Shown: positions 17,664-26,915 of the stretch, in pieces
How positions within the stretch are numbered: position 1 is the stretch's first letter
Layout: each line of letters opens with the position of its first letter
NCBI RefSeq assembly: GCF_042647465.1
Contig: NZ_JBHRVN010000004.1
DNA: 64,000 nucleotides
Source of the DNA: Wagnerdoeblera intermedia
GTDB lineage: Bacteria; Pseudomonadota; Alphaproteobacteria; Rhodobacterales; Rhodobacteraceae
Direction: 5' to 3' (one strand)
The notes under the pieces: generated by a model
What the model saw: the letters and a program-made list of their open reading frames with translations, nothing else
Database searches by the model: none
What the model was told of the DNA's origin: nothing
Position numbers and translations under genes: made by a program

Positions 17664-18266
17664 ATGAAATCCTTAGCTCTACTTCTGGCGCTGATGCCCG
17701 CGGCTGCGATCGCGGCAGACCCTGTTGTCCTGCCCGAGCTTTATGCGGTTTCAGGCGTTGAGGCGGGCGATATGCTGAACATCCGCGCTGAGCCTTCGGC
17801 ACGTGCCCCCATCCTTGGAAAACTGGCCCCCGACGCGGTCAGTGTCGAGGTGACCGGTCACAGCGCAGACGGTGCCTGGGCGCAGATCAATGCCGGTGAG
17901 GGCAGCGGCTGGGTCGCCACCCGCTATCTGAGCTTCTCCGGCAGCAGTTGGGAAAACGGGCGCCTTCCCGAGGGTCTGAGCTGTTTCGGAACCGAGCCCT
18001 TCTGGGACCTGCGCGTTGCCGAAGGGGCACTGCAGTTGCAAAGCCCTGATCAGGGCAGGCAGAGGTTTGCGATTTCTTCGATCAGCGACCGGGGCTTTCG
18101 GGAGGACCGTCTGCGCGCGGTTGAGGCCGGTGATGCAACGGTGGTGATCTTCCCCCAGGACTGCTCGGATGGCATGTCAGAGCGCAGCTATGCGCTTCAG
18201 GTGGTGGTGTCGCTGCGGACGGGAGATCGGCCAATGCTCTCGGGCTGCTGCTCCATCGCACGCTGA
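17664..18266 (+). CDS. Exported SH3-domain protein with COG3650-like C-terminus
   Basis: A 200-residue protein. Signal peptide at residues 1-18, then a bacterial SH3 domain (about 25-90, with LNIRAEPSARAPILGKL and GWVATRYL) that may bind cell wall. The C-terminal domain (about 105-200) starts CFGTEPFWDLRV and ends MLSGCCSIAR. The FGTEPFW pattern and the paired Cys at the end resemble COG3650-type periplasmic proteins of unknown function. The start ATG has GGAGG upstream. It ends 3 bp before the convergent cytochrome gene. Confidence 0.75.
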   Translation: MKSLALLLALMPAAAIAADPVVLPELYAVSGVEAGDMLNIRAEPSARAPILGKLAPDAVSVEVTGHSADGAWAQINAGEGSGWVATRYLSFSGSSWENGRLPEGLSCFGTEPFWDLRVAEGALQLQSPDQGRQRFAISSISDRGFREDRLRAVEAGDATVVIFPQDCSDGMSERSYALQVVVSLRTGDRPMLSGCCSIAR

Positions 18267-18269
18267 GGC

Positions 18270-18581
18270 TCAGCGGACCTGAATGGAGTCGAGATAGAGC
18301 AACAACGGCTCTACCTGATCCGCCTCCAGCACGAACTCGGGCATCTCATGGCTGACGGCAATGCCCTCCGCCAAGGCCTCTGCCAGATAATCGATGGGAT
18401 AGAGCCGGCCTACGAAGCGGAAGGGGATCGAGCGCGGATTGGGGCTGTGGTCGGTCGTGCCGACCGCATGGCAGCGCGCGCAATTGGCCTCCGCAAAGGC
18501 CTGACCCTTCGCGATCTGCGCTTCATTGGCAAGAAGCGGCGTGGCAAGGAATGGCAAAAGCAGAAGGGGCAGGGCGCGCAT
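18270..18581 (-). CDS. Small c-type cytochrome
   Basis: A 103-residue protein with a signal peptide (about residues 1-18, MRALPLLLLPFLATPLLA) and one heme attachment site CARCH. The likely Met axial ligand is in SHEMPEF, as in class I cytochromes c. It would be a periplasmic electron carrier of unknown partner. I chose the ATG at 18581 because GGAG lies 8 nt before it and the signal peptide then begins correctly; the longer frame to 18629 adds only an unlikely basic tail. Confidence 0.85.
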   Translation of the reverse strand: MRALPLLLLPFLATPLLANEAQIAKGQAFAEANCARCHAVGTTDHSPNPRSIPFRFVGRLYPIDYLAEALAEGIAVSHEMPEFVLEADQVEPLLLYLDSIQVR

Positions 18582-18616
18582 GGGGTGTCTCCGTTCCCGC
18601 TCTCTTTGCCACAGCC

Positions 18617-18663
18617 AGAGCAAAAGCAAAACGCCGGCTCTGAGGACAGAGCCGGCGTTGTTG
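18617..18663 (-). terminator. Intrinsic terminator after rpoD
   Basis: A perfect 12-bp stem (18630-18641 with 18648-18659; core CGCCGGCTCT) and a 6-nt loop. On the minus strand it is followed by TTTTGCTTTTGC. It is 17 bp after the rpoD stop and separates rpoD from the cytochrome gene. Confidence 0.85.
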
Positions 18664-18676
18664 CATTTTCAACATC

Positions 18677-20677
18677 TTACTGGTCGAGGAAGCTGCGCAG
18701 CTTACGCGAACGCGAGGGGTGCTTCAGCTTGCGCAGTGCCTTCGCTTCGATCTGACGGATCCGCTCACGCGTCACGCTGAACTGCTGGCCCACTTCCTCA
18801 AGGGTGTGGTCGGTGTTCATGCCGATGCCAAAGCGCATGCGCAGCACACGCTCTTCGCGCGGGGTCAGCGAGGCGAGCACACGGGTCGTGGTCTCTTTCA
18901 GGTTTTCCTGAATCGCCGAATCCAGCGGCAGAACCGCGTTCTTGTCCTCGATGAAGTCGCCGAGCTGGCTGTCTTCCTCGTCCCCGATCGGGGTTTCGAG
19001 CGAGATCGGCTCCTTGGCGATCTTCATCACCTTGCGAACCTTCTCCAGCGGCATCTGCAGCTTTTCGGCCAGTTCTTCCGGCGTCGGCTCGCGGCCGATC
19101 TCATGCAGCATCTGACGGCCGGTGCGGACCAGCTTGTTGATCGTCTCGATCATATGGACCGGGATACGGATGGTCCGTGCCTGATCCGCGATCGAGCGGG
19201 TGATCGCCTGACGGATCCACCAGGTCGCATAGGTCGAGAACTTATAGCCGCGGCGGTATTCGAACTTATCCACGGCCTTCATCAGGCCGATGTTGCCTTC
19301 CTGGATGAGGTCGAGGAACTGCAGACCGCGGTTGGTGTATTTCTTCGCGATCGAGATCACCAGACGAAGGTTGGCTTCCACCATTTCCTTCTTAGCCTGA
19401 CGGGCTTCTTTCTCGCCCTTCTGGACCTGGTTCACGATGCGGCGGAATTCCGAGATATCGACGCCGATATACTGACCCACCTGGGCCATATCTGCGCGCA
19501 GCTCTTCCACCTGGGTGCGGAATTTCTCGATCAGCGTGGTCCAGCCGCGACCGCCCTTGGCGGACATACGGTCGATCCAGGTCGGGTCGAGTTCATAGCC
19601 CTGGTATTCCTGGATGAACTCCTGGCGGTTGATGCGGGCCTGGTCAGCCAGCTTCACCATGCCCGAGTTTATCGACATGATTCGGCGGTTGATGCCGTAG
19701 ATCTGGTCGACCAGAGCTTCGATCCGGTTGTTGTGCAGGTGCAGTTCATTGACCAGCACAACGATTTCCGAGCGGAGCTTCTGATAGGCAGCCTCATCGG
19801 CAGCCGAATATTTGCTCTTCTCAGACATCGCAGCCGACATCCGCAGATCCTGCATCTCTGCCAGGGTCTCATAGTCGCGCGCAATGATCTCCAGGGTCTC
19901 AAGGACCTTGGGCTTCAGCGCGGCTTCCATGGCAGCAAGCGACATGTTCGACGCATCATCGTCGTCGTCGTCATCATCGCCGCGCGACAGCAGATTGCCG
20001 TCCGCATCATATTCCGGCTCAGAGGACGAGCGGCGCGGGGCTGCGGCAGCCGAGGTGGTGCCCGGCTCCATGCCTTCGATCTCGGCGCCTTCAAGACCTT
20101 CTTCGCCCTCGACCGAGCGCCCGAAGGTCGCTTCAAGGTCGATGACGTCGCGCAGAAGAATGTCTTCCGACAGAAGTTCGTCGCGCCAGATCGTAATCGC
20201 CTGGAAGGTCAGCGGGCTTTCGCAAAGCCCGGCGATCATGGTGTTGCGGCCGGCCTCGATGCGCTTGGCGATGGCGATCTCGCCCTCGCGCGACAGCAGT
20301 TCCACCGAGCCCATCTCACGCAGGTACATCCGCACCGGATCGTCGGTGCGATCCAGCGTTTCGGACTGTACACCGGCAATCGCGATCTCACGCGAGCCCG
20401 AGCCGGTTTCCATCAGCTCGCCGGCGGTCTCGGTCTCTTCGACCTCTTCTTCCTCGATGACGTTGATGCCCATTTCCGAGAGCATCGACATGACGTCTTC
20501 GATCTGTTCCGATGACACCTGTTCGGGCGGCAGAACCGAGTTCAGCTGCTCATAGGTGATAAAGCCCCGCTCACGCGCATCGGCGATCATCTTCCGGACA
20601 GCAGCCTGGCTCATGTCCAGGGTGATTTCGGCGTCCTGTTCGGCCGGCTTGACGTCGTCGGTGTCCTTCATCGCCAT
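18677..20677 (-). CDS. rpoD: RNA polymerase primary sigma factor RpoD
   Basis: The housekeeping sigma-70, 666 residues. Region 1.1 is at about 25-85. Region 1.2 has TDDPVRMYLREMG, and a long acidic non-conserved region includes eight consecutive Asp. Regions 2.1-2.4 contain KKEMVEANLRLVISIAKKY and YATWWIRQAITR. Region 3 is followed by region 4 near the C-terminus, with RFGIGM and the helix-turn-helix VTRERIRQIEAKALRKL. All parts look intact. The ATG at 20677 has AAGGAG at ideal spacing. It follows dnaG by 92 bp on the same strand, the usual alphaproteobacterial arrangement, and a strong terminator ends the transcript. Confidence 0.98.
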   Translation of the reverse strand: MAMKDTDDVKPAEQDAEITLDMSQAAVRKMIADARERGFITYEQLNSVLPPEQVSSEQIEDVMSMLSEMGINVIEEEEVEETETAGELMETGSGSREIAIAGVQSETLDRTDDPVRMYLREMGSVELLSREGEIAIAKRIEAGRNTMIAGLCESPLTFQAITIWRDELLSEDILLRDVIDLEATFGRSVEGEEGLEGAEIEGMEPGTTSAAAAPRRSSSEPEYDADGNLLSRGDDDDDDDDASNMSLAAMEAALKPKVLETLEIIARDYETLAEMQDLRMSAAMSEKSKYSAADEAAYQKLRSEIVVLVNELHLHNNRIEALVDQIYGINRRIMSINSGMVKLADQARINRQEFIQEYQGYELDPTWIDRMSAKGGRGWTTLIEKFRTQVEELRADMAQVGQYIGVDISEFRRIVNQVQKGEKEARQAKKEMVEANLRLVISIAKKYTNRGLQFLDLIQEGNIGLMKAVDKFEYRRGYKFSTYATWWIRQAITRSIADQARTIRIPVHMIETINKLVRTGRQMLHEIGREPTPEELAEKLQMPLEKVRKVMKIAKEPISLETPIGDEEDSQLGDFIEDKNAVLPLDSAIQENLKETTTRVLASLTPREERVLRMRFGIGMNTDHTLEEVGQQFSVTRERIRQIEAKALRKLKHPSRSRKLRSFLDQ

Positions 20678-20769
20678 GGATGCTCCTTACGCGCGTATGG
20701 CCCGGTGAGTCGCGAATCACCCGGGCCCGATCTTTCACTCAATACCGCGAATCGCGGCGAGGGGAAGCC

Positions 20770-22725
20770 TCAGCTCCGCTTCTTTACCCAAACCTGCGAA
20801 TCAATGAGGCTTTGCAGGTAGCCTGAGAGGGCAGAACGGTCTTCACCAAGGTCACTCGAATCCTCATTACTCACTCGTCCGGCCCGGTTGACGGCTTCCG
20901 CCGCCTGACCAAGCCGCCATGTCAGGCCCTCATCGGCAAGGGCCTCAACTTCATCCATCGCTTCCGCTATTTCCCGCCGTGCAGCACGACGGGCCTCCAG
21001 CTTGGCGAATTCCTCAGCAAGGCACATGCGTGCGGCACTGATATCTGAGGGATTTCGCAAAGCCGGAACAATAGAGACATGGCGCATGGCCATCAGGGTT
21101 TCAAGGTCACCTGCTCCCTGAGAGCGGATCATTTCTTCAGGCTGCCCGGTCAAAAGAGCCCGAAACAGTGTCTGGCGCAGAGACTGACAGACCGGATCCA
21201 GACAATCCATCATAGAAAGCGAGGTTTCAAACTCGGCCACCAGCGCCGGGAAATGGGCCAGCAGGGCAAGGATGACCGCCTCGCGCAGCCGCTCCTCGAC
21301 CGCTGTCCCCTCAGAGGCCAGCAGCGAATTGCGCGCCCCGGGGCTGGGGGCGATGGCCTGTGGCGCTGTGCCACGCCCGCCCGGACCACTGCGCGGGCGC
21401 AGGTGTTTGGGCGGCAGGAAGCCGCGCGGGGCAGCGACGCCGGTGCCGAACAGCTCTTCGCGCAGGCGTTTGAGCTCCAGCCCGTAATGGGTGCGGATCG
21501 AGGGGTCGGTGATCTTGGCGAGAAGCGTGCGCAGGGATTTGTCCAAAGCCGCGCGCCGCTCGGGGCTGTCGATGACTTTGCCTTCGGTCTCGCGGGTCCA
21601 GATCAGCCGCACCATGGGCTGTGCTTTGTCCAGAACGCGCTGGAAGGCCTGCGGCCCTTCGGATTTGATCAGATCATCAGGGTCGAGCCCCTCGGGCAGG
21701 ACGGCAAAGCGCAGACCCTTTCCGGCCACCAGCAGCGGCAGTGCCAGATCGATGACCCGAAGTGCCGCCCTGGTCCCGGCCGCATCGCCGTCAAGCGCGA
21801 TCACCGGCTCATCGGAGATGCGCCACAAGAGCGCCAGCTGATCGGCCGTGACCGCCGTGCCAAGGGGCGCGACCGTGGCCTGAAATCCCGCCTCTGACAG
21901 CGCGATGACATCCATATAGCCCTCAGCCACCACCAGGGGCTGGCCCTTGCCGGCCGCCTCACGGGCAGGGCCGTGGTTGAAAAGCGAGCGGCCTTTGTCG
22001 AACAGCGCCGTCTCAGGCCCGTTGAGGTATTTTGCCTGGGCATTGGGATCGAGCGCCCGCCCGCCCAGCGAGATTGCCCGGCCCCGCGCATCGCGGATCG
22101 GGAAGATCACCCGTCCGCGGAAGCGGTCATAGGGCGCGCCGCCGTCATCGGGCTTAATGGCAAGGCCCGCCTCCACCACCTGCTCAGGGGTGAACCCCTT
22201 GGCGATCAGCGCCTGGGTCAGGCCGTTGCGGATATTGGGCGCCCAGCCGATCTGCCAGCGGTCCTGGGCCTGCTCTGTCAGGCGGCGGCGGGCCAGATAG
22301 TCCCGTGCCTGCTGCCCCTGCGAGCCGCGCAGCATCATGCGGTAATGCTGAACCGCGGCCTCCATGACTTCCGTCAGCTTGCCGCGCTTGTCGGCGACCT
22401 GCGCGGCCCGGGGATCGCGGGCGGGCATCTGCACCCCGGCCTCGCGGGCCAGAATCTCGACCGCCTCCATGAAGGCGACGTTTTCGCTGTTCATCACGAA
22501 AGAGACGGCATCGCCCTTGGCCTGACAGCCGAAGCAGTAGTAATAGCCCTTCCGGTCATCCACGTGAAAAGACGCGGATTTTTCCTGGTGGAACGGGCAG
22601 GGCGCCCACCAGTCTCCCTTGCCCTGATTGGACTTCCGGGGATCCCATGTGACTTTGCGCCCGACGACCTGTGCGAGCGACAGCCGGTTGCGCAATTCAT
22701 CAAGGAAACCAGGAGGCAGAGACAT
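20770..22725 (-). CDS. dnaG: DNA primase DnaG
   Basis: A 651-residue primase that makes RNA primers for replication. The N-terminal zinc-binding domain has CPFH and CFGC (about residues 43-68). The RNA polymerase core includes RFRGRVIFPIRD, and the TOPRIM motif EGYMDVIALSEAG is at about 268-280, with a DGDAAG segment after it. The C-terminal part, which contacts the DnaB helicase in known primases, is more variable. Length is normal for the family. It precedes rpoD and is about 120 bp from the lldD stop, so it probably has its own promoter. Confidence 0.97.
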   Translation of the reverse strand: MSLPPGFLDELRNRLSLAQVVGRKVTWDPRKSNQGKGDWWAPCPFHQEKSASFHVDDRKGYYYCFGCQAKGDAVSFVMNSENVAFMEAVEILAREAGVQMPARDPRAAQVADKRGKLTEVMEAAVQHYRMMLRGSQGQQARDYLARRRLTEQAQDRWQIGWAPNIRNGLTQALIAKGFTPEQVVEAGLAIKPDDGGAPYDRFRGRVIFPIRDARGRAISLGGRALDPNAQAKYLNGPETALFDKGRSLFNHGPAREAAGKGQPLVVAEGYMDVIALSEAGFQATVAPLGTAVTADQLALLWRISDEPVIALDGDAAGTRAALRVIDLALPLLVAGKGLRFAVLPEGLDPDDLIKSEGPQAFQRVLDKAQPMVRLIWTRETEGKVIDSPERRAALDKSLRTLLAKITDPSIRTHYGLELKRLREELFGTGVAAPRGFLPPKHLRPRSGPGGRGTAPQAIAPSPGARNSLLASEGTAVEERLREAVILALLAHFPALVAEFETSLSMMDCLDPVCQSLRQTLFRALLTGQPEEMIRSQGAGDLETLMAMRHVSIVPALRNPSDISAARMCLAEEFAKLEARRAARREIAEAMDEVEALADEGLTWRLGQAAEAVNRAGRVSNEDSSDLGEDRSALSGYLQSLIDSQVWVKKRS

Positions 22726-22845
22726 AGGGGAACTATAGGCCGGGTTGCAGGGATTGGCACCCTGTGCTTTCGCAAAGTGTCAGAAAGAACCGCAGGGGGC
22801 AGCCCGGCCTTCTAGACCGGAGCCGCCTGGCCTGCAACCGCCGCT

Positions 22846-24009
22846 TCAGCTGTAACGGGTAAAGAAGCCCTCAGGGATCAGCAGGTTATCGCGGCTGAGG
22901 TTGTGGATGTCGCGCTCACCACAGAGCGCCATGCTCAGATCCAGCTCACGCCGGATCACTTCCAGCGCCGTGGTCACGCCCTTTTGCCCCATAGCGCCAA
23001 GGCCATAGACGAAAGAGCGCCCGATATAGGTGCCCTTCGCGCCCAGCGCCAAAGCCTTCAGCACGTCCTGGCCTGAGCGGATGCCGCCATCGAGATGCAC
23101 TTCCATCTGATCGCCCACCGCATCCATGATCGACGGGAGCATGCGGATCGACGAGAGCGCCCCGTCAAGCTGCCGCCCGCCGTGGTTCGAGACCACAATG
23201 GCATCGGCCCCGACTTTGGCGGCCATTTTCGCGTCTTCCGCATCAAGGATCCCCTTCAGGATCACCTTGCCGCCCCACATCTCTTTCAGCTTTTCGATCT
23301 TCTTCCAGTCAAGCTGGGGGTCAAACTGCTCTGCCGTCCAGCTTGAGAGCGAGGAGGTATCGCCCACGTTCTTCGCATGACCGACGATATTGCCAAAGCT
23401 GCGCCGCTTCGTCTGCAGCATCGCCATGCCCCAGCGCCAGCGCAGCGCCAGATCGGCCAGGGTGGCCGGCGTCAGCTTCGGCGGGGCCGAGAGCCCGTTT
23501 TTGAGATCTTTGTGCCGCTGGCCAAGGATCTGCAGATCAAGCGTGATCACCAGGGCTGAGACTTTTGCAGCCTTCGCCCGCTCAATCAGGCGGCGGACGA
23601 AGTCTTCGTCGCGCATGACGTAAAGCTGAAACCAGAAGGGCCGGGTGGTATGAGCGGCCACATCTTCCAGCGAGCAGATCGACATGGTCGAGAGCGTGAA
23701 AGGAACGCCAAAGGCCTCTGCCGCGCGGGCGGCCAGGATCTCACCATCGGCATGCTGCATGCCGGTCATGCCCACCGGGGCCAGCGCCACAGGCATGGTC
23801 ACATCCTGCCCGATCATCTGCGAGCGCAGATTGCGGTTGGACATATCCACCGCCACCTTCTGGCGCAGGCGGATCTCAGAGAAATCGGTGATATTTTCGC
23901 GGAAGGTCTGCTCGGTCCAGGAGCCGGATTCGGCATAGTCGTAAAACATCTTCGGTGCGCGGCGCTTATAGATGCGACGCAGATCTTCGATGCAGGTGAT
24001 AACGGCCAT
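22846..24009 (-). CDS. lldD: FMN-dependent L-lactate dehydrogenase
   Basis: A 387-residue alpha-hydroxy acid dehydrogenase that oxidises L-lactate to pyruvate and feeds electrons to the respiratory chain. The TIM-barrel FMN fold shows ALAPVGMTGMQHADGE, a FQLYVMRD strand, ITLDLQILGQR, and the catalytic block SNHGGRQLDG followed by HLDGGIRSGQDVLKALALGA. The ATG at 24009 is preferred over 24033 because GGAGG lies 6 nt before it. No lactate permease or regulator is adjacent. A related substrate cannot be excluded. Confidence 0.92.
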   Translation of the reverse strand: MAVITCIEDLRRIYKRRAPKMFYDYAESGSWTEQTFRENITDFSEIRLRQKVAVDMSNRNLRSQMIGQDVTMPVALAPVGMTGMQHADGEILAARAAEAFGVPFTLSTMSICSLEDVAAHTTRPFWFQLYVMRDEDFVRRLIERAKAAKVSALVITLDLQILGQRHKDLKNGLSAPPKLTPATLADLALRWRWGMAMLQTKRRSFGNIVGHAKNVGDTSSLSSWTAEQFDPQLDWKKIEKLKEMWGGKVILKGILDAEDAKMAAKVGADAIVVSNHGGRQLDGALSSIRMLPSIMDAVGDQMEVHLDGGIRSGQDVLKALALGAKGTYIGRSFVYGLGAMGQKGVTTALEVIRRELDLSMALCGERDIHNLSRDNLLIPEGFFTRYS

Positions 24010-24063
24010 CTGTCCCTCCGGTTTTATTGCCAAGCATTGCCAGGCCCGCGCGGGAGCCGCAAT

Positions 24064-24093
24064 GAAAAAGCGGCCCGCCCGAAGGAGGACCGC
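24064..24093 (-). terminator. Intrinsic terminator after the peroxiredoxin gene
   Basis: On the minus strand a 7-bp stem GCGGTCC/GGGCCGC (one G-T pair) with a short loop is followed by TTTTTC. It lies 24 bp after the stop of the peroxiredoxin gene, before lldD. Confidence 0.6.
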
Positions 24094-24116
24094 CCGTGGC
24101 AGGCGCTGAGCGCCGC

Positions 24117-24602
24117 TCAGATCTCAGCGAGAAGCGCTTCGCCGCCCGAGATCTCGCAGGCACCGGGGCTTTCTTCGAGGTGCAGTTTTTCGACCACCCC
24201 GTCGACGACATACATCGCATAGCGCTTCGAGCGGCCGATCAGACCGGCAGCAGCGCCGTCAAAGCTGAGGCCCAGGGCTTTGGTATATTCACCCGTGTCC
24301 GAGAGCATCGAGATGCCCGCCGCAGTCGCGCCGGTGGCTTCGCCCCAGGCTTTCATCACGAAAACATCGTTGACCGAGATGCAGACGACTTCGTCCACGC
24401 CTTTGGCTTTGAACTGATCGATGGTGCGCACAAAGCTCGGGACATGGGCCGAGTGGCAGGTGGGGGTAAAGGCACCCGGCACGGCGAAGATGACGACTTT
24501 GCGGCCACGGGTCAGATCGCTGACCGACACCGCTTCGGGGCCATTGGCGCCCAGGCGGATCAGATTGGCCTCGGGCAGTTTGTCACCGGCGGAAATGGTC
24601 AT
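24117..24602 (-). CDS. Peroxiredoxin of the Prx5 type
   Basis: A 161-residue thiol peroxidase that reduces hydrogen peroxide and organic peroxides. The active site reads VPGAFTPTCHSAHVP, with the peroxidatic Cys at about 49. Other Cys are at DEVVCISVND and SPGACEIS; the latter may be the resolving Cys of an atypical two-Cys enzyme. I chose the ATG at 24602 (GGAG about 8 nt upstream); the frame continues to 24758 without family resemblance. It is divergent from a ferredoxin reductase, from which the start codons are 77 bp apart. Confidence 0.93.
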   Translation of the reverse strand: MTISAGDKLPEANLIRLGANGPEAVSVSDLTRGRKVVIFAVPGAFTPTCHSAHVPSFVRTIDQFKAKGVDEVVCISVNDVFVMKAWGEATGATAAGISMLSDTGEYTKALGLSFDGAAAGLIGRSKRYAMYVVDGVVEKLHLEESPGACEISGGEALLAEI

Positions 24603-24679
24603 TGGAGTCTCCTCGCGCGTTGCATTTGACACGAGGCAAACTATAGGCTCCAACCTCGCTTTGACCAGAGGGGGCGCAG

Positions 24680-25879
24680 ATGGATGTGGTGATTGTGGGG
24701 GCCGGTCAGGCCGGTGCGGCGGCAGCGGCAAAGCTGCGCAGCCTCTCGCCTGAGGCAAAGATCACGCTCCTCGGGGCCGAGCCCCAGGCCCCCTATCAGC
24801 GCCCGCCGCTGTCAAAAGCCTATCTCCTGGGCGAATTGCCCCTTGAGCGGCTGATGCTGCGGGCCCCCGACTTCTGGGAGGCGCAGAAGATCGATCTGCG
24901 GACCGGCGTTGAGGTGACATCGATCGATCGCGCCGCCCGGGCGGTTGAGACCTCAGCGGGGCGCTTTTCTTATGATCATCTGATCCTTGCGACCGGCTCG
25001 CGTCCGCGGCTCTGGCCGGCCGATTTGGGGGGCGATCTTTCGGGCATCTGCGCGGTGCGGACGCTGGCGGATGTGGATGCCATGGCCCCGGAATATATTG
25101 AGGGCCGTCACGTGCTGATCCTGGGCGGCGGCTATATCGGGCTGGAGGCTGCAGCGGTGGCCCGCAAAAAGGGCCTGCGCGTGACGCTCGCCGAGGCCGC
25201 GCCGCGCATCCTGCAGCGGGTTGCCGCGCCCGAGACCTCTGACTGGTTCCGCGCCCTGCATCAGGCGCGTGGCGTTGAGATTATTGAGGGCACGCCCGTT
25301 GCGCGGCTGACCGGGACCAATGGCCGCGTGAGCGGGGCAGAACTCTCGGACGGCCGCCACATTGCCTGTGATTTCGTGATCCTTGGCATCGGCATCCTGC
25401 CCGAGACGGCTCTGGCCGAAGCGGCGGGGCTTGTCATCGACAATGGCATTGCAACGGATGCCCGGGGGCGCACCTCTGATCCCGCCATACGGGCGATCGG
25501 GGACTGCGCGAGCTTCCCCTCAGCCCGGGGGCGGATCCGTCTGGAATCGGTGCCCCATGCGATTGATATGGGCGACTGCGTGGCGGCTGACATCGCCGGG
25601 CAGGGCGCGGATTATCAGCCGAAACCCTGGTTCTGGTCGGACCAGTATGAGGTGAAGCTGCAGATCGCCGGGCTGAATACCGGCTATGACCGTGTGGTGA
25701 TCCGCGAGACGCCCCCGGCACGCTCGCACTGGTATTATCAGGGCGACCGGCTGCTGGCCGTGGATGCCATGAACGACCCCCGCGCCTTCATGATCGCCCG
25801 CCGCCTGATTGAGGCGGGCCGCAGCGCCGATCCGGCCCTTGTGGCCGACCCGGCGACGGATCTGAAAGCCCTGATGTGA
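24680..25879 (+). CDS. FAD-dependent ferredoxin/putidaredoxin-type reductase
   Basis: A 399-residue flavoprotein that passes electrons from NAD(P)H to a small iron-sulfur partner. It has an N-terminal FAD loop (VIVGAGQAGAAAAAKLR), PYQRPPLSKAYL, ATGSRPR, a second NAD-binding loop (LILGGGYIGLEAAAVARKKG), AIGDCAS and the C-terminal reductase domain from about 320. This order matches the class that serves P450 or ring-hydroxylating systems, but neither a ferredoxin nor an oxygenase gene is in the window. The ATG lies 77 bp from the divergent peroxiredoxin gene. Confidence 0.9.
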   Translation: MDVVIVGAGQAGAAAAAKLRSLSPEAKITLLGAEPQAPYQRPPLSKAYLLGELPLERLMLRAPDFWEAQKIDLRTGVEVTSIDRAARAVETSAGRFSYDHLILATGSRPRLWPADLGGDLSGICAVRTLADVDAMAPEYIEGRHVLILGGGYIGLEAAAVARKKGLRVTLAEAAPRILQRVAAPETSDWFRALHQARGVEIIEGTPVARLTGTNGRVSGAELSDGRHIACDFVILGIGILPETALAEAAGLVIDNGIATDARGRTSDPAIRAIGDCASFPSARGRIRLESVPHAIDMGDCVAADIAGQGADYQPKPWFWSDQYEVKLQIAGLNTGYDRVVIRETPPARSHWYYQGDRLLAVDAMNDPRAFMIARRLIEAGRSADPALVADPATDLKALM

Positions 25880-25891
25880 CCTGCGACACCT

Positions 25892-25921
25892 GAGAGCGCT
25901 GCCGCCGCCTTTCCGGCGGCG
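25892..25921. terminator. GC-rich stem-loop between the reductase gene and rsmD
   Basis: Imperfect inverted repeat GAGCGCTGCCGCCG / CGGCGGCGCTC with a small bulge and a CCTTTC loop, 12 bp after the reductase stop. There is no T run, so it may be a Rho-assisted or mRNA-end structure rather than a classical terminator. Confidence 0.4.
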
Positions 25922-25962
25922 CTCATCGCAGCTATTGTCGCGCCGAATTTCGGAGAACACCC

Positions 25963-26532
25963 ATGCGCATCATTTCCGGCCAGTTTCGTGGCCTGCATCT
26001 GGCCGATGTCGGCGAAGGCGATCAGGCGGCGCATCTGCGCCCCACCACCGACCGCGTGCGCGAATCGATCTTCAATCTGCTGGTGAACGGCAATTACGGC
26101 GACCCGGTGCGCGGTGCCCGGGTGCTGGATCTCTTTGCCGGAACCGGCGCACTGGGCCTTGAGGCTCTGAGCCGTGGGGCGGTGAAAGTGGCCATGGTCG
26201 ATGACGGAGCCGCCGCCCGCGCGCTTCAGCGCCGCAATGTTGAGAAAATGCGCGCCATGGGCGTGACCGAGATCTGGCGCCGTGATGCCACCCGCCTTGG
26301 GGTGAATCGCGGCGCGGGCTATGATCTGATTTTCCTCGATCCGCCCTATGGGATGGGTCTGGGGGAAAAGGCTCTCGCCTCGGCCATTGAGGGCAACTGG
26401 ATCGCGCCGGGCGCGATGATCGTCTGGGAAGAAAGCGCCCCCCCGGTGATCCCGGCGGCTTTTGCGATGCTCGATCAGCGGAGATATGGCGATACGCTGG
26501 TCACGCTTTTGCGCATGCCGGAAGCGGGCTGA
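25963..26532 (+). CDS. rsmD: 16S rRNA (guanine966-N2)-methyltransferase RsmD
   Basis: A 189-residue rRNA methyltransferase. MRIISGQFRG opens the protein, RPTTDRVRESIFNLL follows, then the SAM-binding motif LDLFAGTGALGLEALSRGA and the catalytic LIFLDPPYGMG. All are typical of RsmD, which methylates G966 in the 30S subunit. Its stop overlaps the start of the DUF454 gene by one base (TGATG). Confidence 0.93.
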   Translation: MRIISGQFRGLHLADVGEGDQAAHLRPTTDRVRESIFNLLVNGNYGDPVRGARVLDLFAGTGALGLEALSRGAVKVAMVDDGAAARALQRRNVEKMRAMGVTEIWRRDATRLGVNRGAGYDLIFLDPPYGMGLGEKALASAIEGNWIAPGAMIVWEESAPPVIPAAFAMLDQRRYGDTLVTLLRMPEAG

Positions 26533-26897
26533 TGCGCAGCCTCTGGATCGCGCTGGGCGGGCTGTTCTTTGCGCTGGGCGTCATAGGGGCGGTGCTGCCT
26601 CTGCTGCCCACCACGCCTTTCATGCTGCTGGCGGCGGGCTGTTTTGCCAAGGGCTCGCCCCGGCTGCACGCCTGGCTTTTAAGCCATAAGACCTTTGGTC
26701 CGCTGATTTCAAACTGGCGCGCGCATGGCGCGATCCCGCGCCGCGCCAAGGTCATCGCGGTGGCCATGATGGCTGCTACCTTCGCGCTGAGTGTGGGCCT
26801 GGGGCTGCCGTCGGTGGCGCTGATCCCGCAGGGGCTGGTTTTGTCCTGCGTGGCGCTTTTTCTGATCACCCGGCCGGAAGGCCCGAAAGCCCGCTGA
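26532..26897 (+). CDS. DUF454/YbaN-like small membrane protein
   Basis: A 121-residue membrane protein with an N-terminal helix pair (LWIALGGLFFALGVIGAVLP, then PTTPFMLLAAGCFAKGSPRL) and two C-terminal helices. The LPLLPTTPF and FAKGSPRLHAWL segments are diagnostic for the DUF454 (YbaN) family, whose function is unknown. It is translationally coupled to rsmD and ends inside a terminator-like stem. Confidence 0.88.
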   Translation: MRSLWIALGGLFFALGVIGAVLPLLPTTPFMLLAAGCFAKGSPRLHAWLLSHKTFGPLISNWRAHGAIPRRAKVIAVAMMAATFALSVGLGLPSVALIPQGLVLSCVALFLITRPEGPKAR

Positions 26898-26910
26898 GGC
26901 GCGGGCTTTC
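26885..26910. terminator. Bidirectional stem-loop between convergent genes
   Basis: A perfect 10-bp stem GAAAGCCCGC / GCGGGCTTTC with a 6-nt loop that contains the TGA stop of the DUF454 gene. It lies 6 bp from the stop of the convergent RND gene, so it can serve both. The T run is only three bases in each direction. Confidence 0.6.
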
Positions 26911-26915
26911 GCGGA

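Noticed and set aside
18719..20515. Long open frame of 598 codons on the plus strand opposite rpoD
   Set aside because: It is a shadow of rpoD. GC-rich codon use of a real gene often leaves the opposite strand open; the product has no plausible domains.
25892..25921. Riboswitch before rsmD
   Set aside because: It is only a simple GC stem after the reductase gene; no known aptamer pattern.
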